DNA of 64,000 nt, from positions 1 to 64,000 of the forward strand of contig JADKHS010000001.1 in NCBI GenBank assembly GCA_016721605.1. The letters are read 5' to 3'. This document shows, in pieces, positions 18,865 to 28,056 of this stretch (within the stretch, counting starts at the first letter, position 1; each line of letters opens with the position of its first letter). Under the pieces are notes generated by a model that did no database searches, had not been told where the DNA came from, and saw only the letters and a list, made by a program, of their open reading frames with translations. The stretch is from Nitrosomonadales bacterium (GTDB taxonomy: Bacteria; Pseudomonadota; Gammaproteobacteria; Burkholderiales; Gallionellaceae). The position numbers and the translations under genes are program-made.

Positions 18865-18892
18865 GCGTGCCCCCCACAAATCTGGGGCACGC
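18865..18892 (+). terminator. Hairpin after the HU gene
   Basis: GCGTGCCCC / GGGGCACGC, a 9-bp perfect stem, 14 bases after the stop codon. The following bases are not a clean T run, so termination may be weak or bidirectional. Confidence 0.6.
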
Positions 18893-19010
18893 CATCTCAT
18901 CATTTCTAACTTAATATTCCCACCTCATTTGCGGTATCACGCTTTAAACCCTGAAATTCACATCTTTCATTTTATTCTCAGCTGCCTGTTATAGACCAGC
19001 TAATAACAAA

Positions 19011-20921
19011 TTAAGTGTAATTTTGGTTGACATCCATTCCATAAAAGCTATCGAGTTTAGTTTTTTTAGTTTCCCATGCCTCGATTTCGGTAATACGGGA
19101 ATGGCTGGAGAGTGCGCTGGTAACGTTTACCCGAATCCGGTCGGTTGTAAACGCGGCGAAGTTTACTGTCCTCTTAACAAGATTATTTCCACTTACCGTA
19201 GCAAGCGTGATCCAAGCCGAGCCATTCCAGCCCTGGACTGTAAAGCCGGTTACGCCCCAAGTGCTAAAAGTTAGCGTATCAGTGGGTTCGATCGGGGTAG
19301 TGTAGTTGTCCTGAAGTGTGTAAACCACTACGCGATCAACAGTCTTCGTACCACCAAAGTTGATTTGCACCCAGTCTGGATAGGCATTAAATGTTGCATC
19401 ACGCCAGCCTCCCCCAGTCCCCCAGGGTGTACCGGTGCGCTGGTTGTTGTTGACCGCCGAAACCGGATAATCGCTGCTAGTGCTTGATGACGCCGAAGCC
19501 ACTGCCCCAACGCTGGCGAGCGCAACGTTACTACTCGTCGCCGCAGGCATTGTCGTTGCCGAAACGGGGTTCGACTGTGCTGAGCAGTTATTGGCAGCAT
19601 CACATGCCGCTAAGGTGTAGCTATAACTGGTCGAGGCGGTCAAACCCGTGTCGGTATAGCTCGTCGTAGTCGGGCTTCCAACCAGGGTGCCCCCACGATA
19701 AACTTTGTAGCCCGTTACGCCCACGTTGTCCGTCGAGGCCGTCCAGCTTAGGTTTATCTGGGTGGTACTAATAGGCGTAGCAGAAAGGCCTACAGGTACG
19801 GTAGGTGGGACATTGTCTACACCACAATTTCCACCCACCGATCCGGTTCCATCCAACTTAAAAGTGGCTGATGCCACACATCCAGCCGTAATAACAAACT
19901 GTGATGGCGAACTCCCCCCAAGCACAATTGGAGCGATTGGCACCCCATTATTGTAAAGTGGTGACTGAAAAGAAAAGCCGGAAGATGTTTCCGAATAAGG
20001 CCCAATACTAGAGCCAGCAGTAAAGTCTGTCTGAATTACTTCTGCCTGTAGTGTGTAGCTGCCAGGGGGCAGTAGCAATTTAAAGTAGCCGGTATTTTGA
20101 ATTAGGTAGTCGGAAACAACACTAAACACTTTATTAGTGCTTACTTCCTTAGCCCAAATGTTGGCACCACGAATAGGCGTACCATTAACTTGGACGAAGC
20201 TTCCAGTAAGTTGGCCATAACCACTGTTCAATGTTGCATCTGGATAAAGAGCGCTCACTGCAGCGATATCATCTTCATGTAAGGAAGCGTAATTCCGGTA
20301 AGCAATGGGGTACATTAATGGATAATTTGAGGGGTACGACGTCACCAGCCCTTGTGAATTATCCAATTGCGTGTGATCCAAACCAATCAAATGACCAACT
20401 TCATGGGCAAGAACGACTTTCATGGTCGTATCGTTCACGGAAATATAGCCATTGATAACAGCACGGCCTTCCACATATTGACACTGTGAACCGTTATTGT
20501 TCCAAGCCGAACCTGCGAAACCAAGTACACTATTTTTTGCGCCCACACCGAATATGGAATCAATAATGGAACCATCGGAATCGTAAATTACTGGGTTCAA
20601 TCCATCCGAAAAATCATACAAGTACGTCGCATAATTACTGGCAGCAATATCCACCGGCAGATCTGCCCCGCGCGCAAGAGCCACCGTTGAAGTCGCCACA
20701 TTAGTCCACAGGGATACCGCTTCGGTAACTAGCGCGTCTGCTTGCGCTTTTGTACGGGAACCAAGGATGCCTTGGTCATAATTAAGTGACACTGAACCTG
20801 CGCCAGAGTATTTTGTAGGTAGCTGATAACAAACCACCAAAGGTCCACCTGCAAATGCAGAAACCGTAAACAAAATCAGCACTCCAGCTATAAACCCGTG
20901 CAGAACTCTCAGGCGTGTCAT
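19011..20921 (-). CDS. Secreted matrixin-type metalloprotease with FN3 and F5/8-type C domains
   Basis: 636 residues. Signal peptide about 1-24 (GVLILFTVSAFAGG). The zinc-binding HEVGHLIGLDH (residues 173-183) has the metzincin HExxHxxGxxH. A carboxypeptidase-regulatory-like beta region follows (GSFVQVNGTPIRGANIWA), then one fibronectin type III domain (about 375-465) and a discoidin/F5-8 C domain (about 470-620) likely to bind carbohydrate. Predicted role is extracellular protein degradation at a glycan surface. The ATG at 20921 overlaps the stop of the upstream secreted protein as ATGA, so the two are coupled. Confidence 0.87.
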   Translation of the reverse strand: MTRLRVLHGFIAGVLILFTVSAFAGGPLVVCYQLPTKYSGAGSVSLNYDQGILGSRTKAQADALVTEAVSLWTNVATSTVALARGADLPVDIAASNYATYLYDFSDGLNPVIYDSDGSIIDSIFGVGAKNSVLGFAGSAWNNNGSQCQYVEGRAVINGYISVNDTTMKVVLAHEVGHLIGLDHTQLDNSQGLVTSYPSNYPLMYPIAYRNYASLHEDDIAAVSALYPDATLNSGYGQLTGSFVQVNGTPIRGANIWAKEVSTNKVFSVVSDYLIQNTGYFKLLLPPGSYTLQAEVIQTDFTAGSSIGPYSETSSGFSFQSPLYNNGVPIAPIVLGGSSPSQFVITAGCVASATFKLDGTGSVGGNCGVDNVPPTVPVGLSATPISTTQINLSWTASTDNVGVTGYKVYRGGTLVGSPTTTSYTDTGLTASTSYSYTLAACDAANNCSAQSNPVSATTMPAATSSNVALASVGAVASASSSTSSDYPVSAVNNNQRTGTPWGTGGGWRDATFNAYPDWVQINFGGTKTVDRVVVYTLQDNYTTPIEPTDTLTFSTWGVTGFTVQGWNGSAWITLATVSGNNLVKRTVNFAAFTTDRIRVNVTSALSSHSRITEIEAWETKKTKLDSFYGMDVNQNYT

Positions 20922-21499
20922 TTAGCCGCTCCTGCTTGTTGACGCACAAGCTGTTTAAATTCGTCGAGATTAAATTGCTTAGTAGATCCTGGTGCCTGCC
21001 GCATTTTAATTAGGGCTGGTGTAGGCACCAAATGGGTGGGGGGTACCCAGGGTCATTTCTTTGAAATCTCTACCATTGGTTACATGAGCACCCGTTAACC
21101 CCGGGATGACATTAAACTTTCCTGCTCAAGACCAACTGGGCTGGAAAACCCTGATACCGAAACTCCATAAAGAAAAAGTATATAGCTCTCCCCCACTATA
21201 AAAGTAGGCACACCCATTGTTTGATTGGTTTCCCCTTGTACCTGTCCGCCGATTTGCTTAATGGTATGCGTGGCTCCGACTTTACCCTTGAGAACCTCCT
21301 GCACTTCAAAGGTGCTATAAGTCACAATTAAATTTGTTTGGGGATCACGTTCACTATGGTTCTCAAGGGATTTACCTTGAAATGCAATAGCGGCATCATT
21401 AATGATTTCATCCAAGTAAAGTGGTAACACACTCATAGCGTGTGCAGGCAGCGTACTTATAAGACTGATCAAACAGACAAAAATAAATTGTCTCAGCAT
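20918..21499 (-). CDS. Small secreted protein coupled to the matrixin protease, two frameshifts
   Basis: The start is the ATG at 21499 with a strong GGGAGGAG site; signal peptide MLRQFIFVCLISLISTLPAHA. The mature part (DEIINDAAIAFQGKSLENHSERD, VGESYILFLYGVSVSGFSSPVGLEQ) is not a family I can name. The first frame ends at 21095, but one missing base near 21117 (CAGGAAAG for CAGGGAAAG) and another in a C run near 21045 restore a continuous end: FNVIPGLTGAHVTNGRDFKEM, then THLVPTPALIKMRQAPGSTK and FNLDEFKQLVRQQAGAAK. It stops exactly in the ATGA overlap with the protease gene, supporting the reconstruction. Possibly a propeptide, inhibitor or chaperone for the protease. Confidence 0.7.
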
Positions 21500-22098
21500 A
21501 AAAACTCCTCCCAAGCGATAAGGTATATCGAACAAGTGTCCCAAAGTTTTAGCCTATCTATCAATTTAAATTTACGCTAAAGCAAAAATTAAACCTAAAG
21601 CACTTTCATATTCATGATCCTACACATTGTAAATATGAAAATCTCTAAAAAATATGTATTTTCATAATAGATAATCAGCCTTAAGTTTAATTGTTTGCCC
21701 CAAGCCAGTTTCATGTACGAAAAGTGTGCTAATGCGAATTTTAATACCCCCCCTAGATCCCAAATAGTCTACGAAACCAGAATTAGTACATGGTTTATTA
21801 AAAATGCTAGGATGCACGCTAAACAAAAAACTTTGTATTACTTAATGCTACGGGCAATTTCACTAAAGATTAGGGTTGCGAGCAACAATGATACGAAGAC
21901 ACCAATTCTAAAGCAGAATTAAGCGATTCCATTTCGGAATTGAAATGTACGAACTCGTAACTTAACTAAATAGTAAACAAGCAATTTTTATGCAAGTGGC
22001 ACAGATTATATCGTACTCAGTGCCAGTTAGATCGCTACCCCAATGGGGGTAGCTCAAATTATTAATCTATCAGCAGCGCAAAGGGAGCAACAACACGC
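21500..22098. other. AT-rich intergenic region
   Basis: Between the leftward secreted-protein operon and the rightward ABC permease; it should hold both promoters. No gene recognised. An open frame at 21695-21922 has no protein-like character. Confidence 0.4.
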
Positions 22099-22916
22099 AT
22101 GATTACAGTAGTAAAAAATCTTGTCGAATACCACGAATTGATGACAGTACTTGCCTGGAAGAACATCACGCTGCGCTACAAACAAGCATATCTGGGCATT
22201 GCCTGGGCTGTAGTCAAGCCGCTCATCCTTATGCTGATTTTTACATTGGTCAAGAGCTTCGTTGGTATTGATAGTGGCAACATCCCTTATCCCCTCCTAA
22301 CCTTCGCGGCGCTCATGCCCTGGATTTTCTTTCAAGAATCTGCATCGGAGGGCGTAAGCAGTGTAGTGGGCAATGCCAACCTGATCAAAAAAATCTATTT
22401 CCCGCGCGAGATATTCCCCATAACGGCAGTCGTCACCAAACTTGTAGAGCTTGGTATCAATTTTGTCATTTTAGCCGGGCTTATGATTTGGTTTCAATAT
22501 TTACCCAGCATATACATGCTATGGGTACCATTCATCATTCTTTACACAATCCTGGCAGCTCTGAGCATCGCATTTGTTGGCGCAGCAATTAATGTTTACT
22601 ACCGCGACATGGGAACCGCCCTGCCTGTTCTGCTTTCCCTACTTATGTATGCATCTCCGGTGATTTACCCATTGCAACTCGTAAAGGATAAGCTTTTAGA
22701 GCAACAAGCTGCTGGCGAGTGGTCCAACCTGCTCTATACCCTGTATACCCTTAACCCCTAGCAGGCATCATTGATGCATTCCAAAGTGTCGTGCTGAAAA
22801 ATCAGCCACCGGATCTGATGGCCATGATACCTGGCATGATTTTAGTTACGATCCTACTCCCGCTAAGTTACGCATTCTTCAAGCGGGCGGAGTCTTATTT
22901 TGCAGATGTAATTTAA
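22099..22916 (+). CDS. Polysaccharide-export ABC-2 permease (Wzm/TagG type), one-base frameshift
   Basis: Inner-membrane permease that normally works with a Wzt-like ATPase to export O-antigen or teichoic-acid-like polymers. Family features: LAWKNITLRYKQAYLGIAWAVVKPL, IFFQESASEGVSSVVGNANLIKKIYFPREIFP and YYRDMGTALPVLLSLLMYASPVIYP. The frame stops at 22761 because one C is missing in AACCCCTAG; restoring it gives NPLAGIIDAFQSVVLKNQPPD and a normal end (KRAESYFADVI) at 22916, about 272 residues in all. No ATPase gene follows: the next features are tRNAs, so the system is an orphan here. Confidence 0.85.
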
Positions 22917-23162
22917 AGGCAGCGGATAGTTAAATGATCTCCGGCACAGCCGGAGGATCATTGGGGACAGCAGCCAATAAGCCGTAAACCCTCGCCAAGA
23001 CAACTACAACTCTAGCTCACCTGGTCATAACACTCTTTCTCAGATCCCTCACCCGTAAAATTCTGCCCTTACCCTGCGAAATACCCACTACCGCACTTTG
23101 CCCTTTAGTAGGATACAGTATTTGACCTTTTGTATGGATTGCGGTAACCTGCGCGGCCTTTA

Positions 23163-23255
23163 GGAGAGATGGCCGAGTGGTCGAAGGTACTCCCCTGCTA
23201 AGGGAGCGTAGGGTTTATAGCCTTACCGAGGGTTCGAATCCCTCTCTCTCCGCCA
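23163..23255 (+). tRNA. tRNA-Ser (anticodon GCT)
   Basis: GGAGAGA...TCTCTCC, G73 and encoded CCA; D arm GGCCGAGTGG; anticodon stem-loop CTCCCCTGCTAAGGGAG; a long variable arm typical of tRNA-Ser; T arm with GGTTCGAATCC. Confidence 0.96.
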
Positions 23256-23280
23256 GAGAAACAATATCAAAAACAGTTTT

Positions 23281-23357
23281 GCGCCCGTAGCTCAGATGGA
23301 TAGAGTACTTGGCTACGAACCAAGGGGTCGGGCGTTCGAATCGCTCCGGGCGCACCA
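23281..23357 (+). tRNA. tRNA-Arg (anticodon ACG)
   Basis: GCGCCCG...CGGGCGC with A73 and CCA, D arm TAGCTCAGATGGATAGAGT, anticodon loop GGCTACGAACC, T arm GGCGTTCGAATCGCTC. 25 bases after tRNA-Ser and followed by a terminator, so the two tRNAs form one transcript. Confidence 0.96.
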
Positions 23358-23366
23358 GTAAATAGA

Positions 23367-23396
23367 GGGGTTAGGCATAAAAGCCTAACCCCTTTT
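23367..23396 (+). terminator. Rho-independent terminator of the Ser-Arg tRNA unit
   Basis: GGGGTTAGGC / GCCTAACCCC, a 10-bp perfect stem with ATAAAA loop, followed by TTTT. Confidence 0.93.
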
Positions 23397-23651
23397 CCAT
23401 TCTTGCGTTGCCTCTACGCTATCGAAAGTATCAATCTGGAAGTAATCCGGGTGCAATTGGTAGGACGGCAACCCCAATTCCACCACGTCAACTCAACCCT
23501 CTCTAATTCATAATAGCTGCTGCGGACTGGTGCGGAAAGCATCCGTATTACCAGCCAGTTCATCAGTGTCGGACTAATGGACACATCGAAAAGGCAGACA
23601 TTGGTTCGATTCGCCCTTCGCAATCGAATTGCGTGATATATCAGAAACACT

Positions 23652-23928
23652 ATGCTAGTGGCAGTCTTCGCCCTCAGCGCATGTACATCGATGCAAACGG
23701 GCATGGGGGAAACTTTAACAATTTCGATTTGACGAAGGGATTACAGGCAATATGCCAGTCTTCAGCTTGAGAGGCGCACGACGAATGATGCAGCCATTCA
23801 TATTAATGTGAAAAGTGCTGTGATTGCCACCGCAGTTGGTGTTACAGCAGGTGCGTTGTTAGGCGGGCGCATATGCTAGGTTTATCGCTAGATCTGGATT
23901 GCTCATCGGTTCGGCGTTTGGCACTTAA
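23652..23928 (+). pseudogene. Degenerate glycine-zipper lipoprotein gene
   Basis: Opens with MLVAVFALSACTSM, a lipoprotein signal with lipobox LSAC. It then needs a frame change to read NFNNFDLTKGLQAICQSS, and further on reads VIATAVGVTAGALLGG and, in another frame, ARFIARSGLLIGSAFGT-stop. The glycine-rich pattern resembles the 2TM glycine-zipper of OmpA-associated lipoproteins. Several frame changes and an internal stop indicate decay. Confidence 0.5.
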
Positions 23929-23992
23929 AGTGAAGTTTCATTAATCATTACTTCTTCAATTCCATCCTTCTAACCATGAGGTCAATTGCTTC

Positions 23993-24135
23993 AGGGCGCC
24001 TCTAAAAATTCAAGTTTCTAGACAAGACAAGGCACGAGTAAAAAATTTGAGCGTGGCATATGGTTGATATGTAAGCGATAATTTTTTTCGAGTAACGCCG
24101 TATTGTGACGAAAATTGGATTTTTAGAGGTGCCCT
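23993..24135. mobile_element. MITE-like element, 143 bp with terminal inverted repeats
   Basis: Left end agggcgcctctaaaaattc (23993-24011) and right end 24117-24135, whose reverse complement is agggcacctctaaaaatcc: 17 of 19 positions match. The inside has no coding frame. The right end touches the last codon of ypfJ (its stop occupies 24136-24138). A possible two-base duplication (TC) flanks it. No transposase was found in the window, so it would be mobilised in trans. Confidence 0.7.
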
Positions 24136-24977
24136 TCACCTAGTTGCTACAAATATATTGCACTGAGCCGGGTCGCCGGTTTCCATCCCACGCTTAAACC
24201 AAGCGACACGCTGTCCTGATGATCCGTGAGTAAGGGTCTCAGGCACTGCATACCCAACTGCTTTCTTTTGAGAGTATCATCTCCAATCGCGGTGGCTGCC
24301 GCGATAGCTTGCTCAACTTCACCGGGTTCGAGAATATGTTTCTGACTATCCGTGCGCCGCGCCCAAACTCCGGCATAACAGTCTGCCTGTAGCTCCAGTT
24401 TTACGCTCGCAGCATTCGCCTCTGCTTTGCTTGATGCCCGTTGTTTGGCGGCATTTACCTTAGCGGAAATTCCTAGAAGATTCTGGACATGGTGGCCCAC
24501 CTCATGCGCCAGCACATAGGCCTGAGCAAACTCACCCGGCGCATGAAAACGATTTTGAAGTTCCGAGAAGAACGATAGATCGATATAGATTTTGCTGTCC
24601 AACGGGCAGTAAAACGGTCCCATGGCAGCGGCACCGTTACCGCATGCAGTGGTTGTGCTACCGGTAAAAAGCACTAGCTTCGGCTTGCGGTATTCCTTGC
24701 CCTTTGCCGCAAATACTTCGCCCCATGTATCTTCCGTTTCCGCTAGAATCTTCGACACAAAAATGGCTGTCTTGTCATTTGCGGCAGGCTTGTGTGCGCT
24801 AACCTGCTGAACAGGGGCCGTCTGCTCCATCAAACCCAACAAAGTGGCCGGGTTCACGCCGGTTAAATAACTTCCAATCAAGGCAAGGAAAACGCTTCCA
24901 ATACCAATCCCTTTAATAAGCCCACCACCACGACGATCCTCAATATTTTCACTTTCTCTTTCATTGTCTAGCAGCAT
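24136..24977 (-). CDS. ypfJ: YpfJ-type neutral zinc metallopeptidase, frameshift near the C-terminus
   Basis: One N-terminal membrane segment (GIGIGSVFLALIGSYLTG) and a periplasmic peptidase domain with HEVGHH (zinc site) and ELQADCYAGVWA. The family hallmarks ACGNGAAAMGPFYCPLD and KIYIDLSFF are present. The annotated frame ends in an odd tail; one missing base in a G run near 24255 restores the normal family end: YAVPETLTHGSSGQRVAWFKRG, METGDPAQCNIF, stopping at 24136. About 280 residues. Confidence 0.85.
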
Positions 24978-25407
24978 GATTTATCAGCGTCCAAATTTGG
25001 GGGTATTTCATGAAATGGATTATAACTATTCATATAACAAACGGGTTGGGCGATAAACTAGTTCGTTGCGGAATTTCGCTCAGGGTAAGATGTTCGCGAA
25101 AATGCATCTGCCTTATCTTTGTGTATATGACCTCGGTAATCACCTTTGTTTACTTGTAAAAAGCTGAATAGCTATATATCGAGGTAAAAACCAATTGGAC
25201 GCAGTTTCCCTACCGCCAATCTGAGACTCTTACCAGCTGTTTAACATAATGGAAGCGACTTCCAATTGCATCGCCACGTTGCGAAGCGTATTCTTTAGCT
25301 AACCTAACCAATCGAAATAGAAGCCGAGTCATGCCGAATCAAATCACTCTCATTGAACAAGCGGGGAGCACTCTCGTCGACCTAGCAATCAAGTTTGACT
25401 GCCGCAT
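24978..25407. other. Divergent intergenic region
   Basis: Between ypfJ (leftward) and the MFS gene (rightward). A 26-codon frame (25331-25411, MPNQITLIEQAGSTLVDL) ends overlapping the MFS start. It could be a leader or the true N-terminus of a frameshifted MFS gene, but nothing proves either. Confidence 0.3.
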
Positions 25408-26621
25408 TTGATATCTCCATTGCGCAACAGCAGCTTTATCAAGCTGCTAACTTTCCGTTTCCAGATTTCGCTGGCCTACCAGATGATCGCCGTGGTTGTC
25501 GGCTGGCACATCTATCAACTAACGCACGACCCTTTTGCGCTGGGTCTAGTCGGATTGGCGGAAGTCATTCCTTACTTTTGTTGTGCGCTATTCGCGGGTT
25601 ACGTCGTAGACCATCACTCCAGGCGAATGTTTGGTGTGCTGGCAAGCATCGTGCTAAGTTGCAATGCTCTGGTACTCGTGTTTGTAGCCAGCGGCGGGAT
25701 AGCAGGCGCCACGCTAATGTGGATCTATGGATCGATCGCCGCTGGTGGCATTGCCCGTGCCTTCATCGGGCCTTCTTACAACGCTCTGCTTGCCCTGACC
25801 TTGCCGCGCGAGCATTATGCCCGTGCCGCCGGTATCAGTAGCTCGGTTTTTCAATCTGCGCTGGTACTTGGTCCTGCGTTGGGGGGGATACTCGTTGGTT
25901 GGGCCAGCCTTACTACCGCTTACATGGTGGCTTCGATCCTCAGCATCAGTGCCGCCGCTTCTTTATTCTTGCTAAGGATCGGGGGGCCACCGAGAGCTAA
26001 AAGCGCACCGGTATTTTCCAGCATTGCGGAGGGGCTGCGCTTTGTGTTCAGCAACCAGATCATTCTAGGCGCGCAAGTGCTGGATATGTTCGCCGTGTTA
26101 TTCGGTGGCGCGGTCGCCATGTTGCCAGTATTTATCCACGATGTTTTCCATTATGGTCAGAAGGCTTGGGCATCTTGCGCGCGGCACCTGCGATAGGCGC
26201 AATCGCCACCGGCGTACTACTTGCACGCCATCCCGTGAACCAGAATGCGGGCAGGATATTGCTGGCATCTGTCGCCGGGTTTGGTGTATGCATCATTTTG
26301 TTCGCCCTTACCAGTCATTTTTGGGTGGCGGCCTTCTTGCTGATGCTCTCTGGCGTGTGCGATGGGGTCTCGATGGTACTGCGTACCACTATTATGCAGC
26401 TGATGACGCCAGACGCTATGCGCGGTCGTGTTTCTGCGATCAACGGCATTTTTATCGGCTCGTCCAACGAGCTGGGCGCTTTCGAATCCGGCTTGGCTGC
26501 CCGGGTAATGGGATTAGTGCCCTCTGTAATTTTTGGCGGAGTAATGTCTTTGGCTATCGTGGCAGCGACGGCGCGTCTGGCACCCAAGTTGCGCAAATTG
26601 AATCTGCAACAGCTACGTTAG
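25408..26621 (+). CDS. MFS exporter (EntS/MFS_3-like), one-base frameshift
   Basis: About 404 residues and twelve predicted membrane segments over two frames. Family features: FRFQISLAYQMIAVVVGWHIYQLTHDPFALGLVGLAE, the A-loop DHHSRR, and RGRVSAINGIFIGSSNELG with FESGLAA in the C-terminal half. The break lies near 26165: CATTATGGTCAGAAGGC should carry a second C (YGPEGLGILRAAPAIGA). Start is TTG at 25408; no better start or clear ribosome site was seen. Substrate unknown; relatives export siderophores or drugs. Confidence 0.82.
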
Positions 26622-26890
26622 GGAAACGCTGATTTATCCTTCTGTTCTAATGATTCTGGATCATCGATTTTAGAAAATACTCCCGGGGCTATTCGCAAAG
26701 AAATCAAGCCATGCAAACTTATATTTCCGAACCGGAATACGCAGCAGAAAGAAACAAACGCACGCAACCGATTCCTGACTGCGCTAGAAGCAATCATTCC
26801 GTGGACGTGTACTGTCAGGTTAACCGTCAAGAAAAAAGCGATAGGAAATTAAAATTGACTCAATCCATTATTCACCCTGATAATCTGCTC

Positions 26891-26992
26891 ATGACCTCCC
26901 TAAAAGCCGTTTCACAAAACAAAGCTCTGCTAAACACACATCCTCGAGTGGTGTGGCGTATGAGTATTGTGGCCTGGAGAATTAGCAGTTAA
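26891..26992 (+). CDS. Candidate leader peptide upstream of the EamA exporter
   Basis: A 33-codon frame with two Trp codons near its end (RVVWRMSIVAWRISS-stop). It lies just before an intrinsic terminator and a competing pairing segment, as in attenuators. The ribosome site is weak, and a longer in-frame start at 26711 exists, so the start codon is uncertain. Confidence 0.35.
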   Translation: MTSLKAVSQNKALLNTHPRVVWRMSIVAWRISS

Positions 26993-27047
26993 GCACTATC
27001 AACATTAGCAGTTTCCGAAGGCCACAGAGTATTTCTGTGGCCTTTTT
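26968..27047 (+). promoter_or_regulatory. Candidate attenuator before eamA
   Basis: Three mutually exclusive segments: TGTGGCC (26968-26974), GGCCACAGA (27020-27028) and TCTGTGGCC (27034-27042) followed by TTTTT. The second and third make a 9-bp terminator; the first and second would make an antiterminator. The second Trp codon of the leader frame follows directly after the first segment. A 10-base direct repeat (ATTAGCAGTT) sits at 26981 and 27005. Confidence 0.5.
27020..27047 (+). terminator. Rho-independent terminator between MFS and EamA genes
   Basis: GGCCACAGA / TCTGTGGCC, 9-bp stem with a 5-base loop and a T run, 26 bases before the eamA start. Confidence 0.88.
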
Positions 27048-27073
27048 GTTTTTATATCGTTTGGAGTACCAGT

Positions 27074-27943
27074 ATGTCGCTTCCCGCCGCGTTTGTTTCA
27101 GTTATTCTTATCTGGTCTACTACACCGCTTGCCATCAAGTGGAGCGCAATAGGAGTCGGCTTTAGTTTTGCAGTTCTCTCGCGTATGGCAATAGGCGCAC
27201 TATTATGTGCCGCACTGCTGGTTATACTGCGCATTCGTTTCCCATTGCATCGTAAGGCGCGTCTAAGCTATTTGGCCAGCGGATTAAGCATGTTCGGTGC
27301 GATGGCACTGACGTATTGGTCTTCCCAGTATGTCAGTTCCGGCATGATCTCCGTACTATTTGGTTTGTCGCCGTTAATTACCAGCTTGGGAGCGGCTTTG
27401 TGGCTAAAGGAAGAGGCAATAACTCCGAGCAAGATAGCAGGTATGTTGCTGGGCCTGGCCGGTCTGGTTCTAGTTTTTCAGGGTGGGCTGGATCTAGGTA
27501 ATGGCGCAACTGTGGGTTTGGTCGCACTGTTCATTGCGGTGGTCATGCAATCTCTCGGCTTGGTATGGATCAAACGGATAAGCGATGATAGTCCGCCGCT
27601 GGCGATGACGCTTGGCTCTTTGATTGTGGCATTGCCGCTGTTTTTATCGGTATGGTGGCTGGCTGATGGGCACTGGCCCGCTTTGTTGCCCGAGCGGGCA
27701 GTAGCGGCTACTTTGTACTTGGGAGTGTTCGGATCGCTGTTAGGCTTTACGCTGTATTACTACATGATCAAACATATGCAAGCAGGACAAATAGCTTTGA
27801 TTACGCTCGTAACACCGGTACTGGCATTGCTACTTGGCCATGGCTTGAATAATGAGACGGTGTTGCCACATGTATGGATGGGTACAGCAAGTATTGCGCT
27901 CGGATTATGCCTGCATCGCTGGGGAGGACGGTGGTTAGCTTGA
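27074..27943 (+). CDS. EamA/RhaT (DMT) family exporter
   Basis: 289 residues with ten predicted membrane segments in two EamA repeats. Visible features are WSTTPLAIKWSAIGVGFSF, the FGLSPLITSLGAALWLKEEAITPSK at the end of the first repeat and LITLVTPVLALLLGHGLNNE in the second. Members export amino acids or other metabolites. ATG at 27074 with GGAG. The terminator placed immediately upstream suggests control by attenuation. Confidence 0.9.
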   Translation: MSLPAAFVSVILIWSTTPLAIKWSAIGVGFSFAVLSRMAIGALLCAALLVILRIRFPLHRKARLSYLASGLSMFGAMALTYWSSQYVSSGMISVLFGLSPLITSLGAALWLKEEAITPSKIAGMLLGLAGLVLVFQGGLDLGNGATVGLVALFIAVVMQSLGLVWIKRISDDSPPLAMTLGSLIVALPLFLSVWWLADGHWPALLPERAVAATLYLGVFGSLLGFTLYYYMIKHMQAGQIALITLVTPVLALLLGHGLNNETVLPHVWMGTASIALGLCLHRWGGRWLA

Positions 27944-28056
27944 CAAGTGTTGCAGCCGGAGCTGCATACACGATCCCTGTTTTCCATACCTCACACCAGT
28001 AGCCATCCCCATATTTTTTGGGAATCATTCACTTCGTTCACCATTTTTAATCTCAC

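Noticed and set aside
23414..23704. 96-codon minus-strand open frame after the tRNAs
   Set aside because: No family resemblance and it overlaps a plus-strand lipoprotein relic with a clear lipobox.
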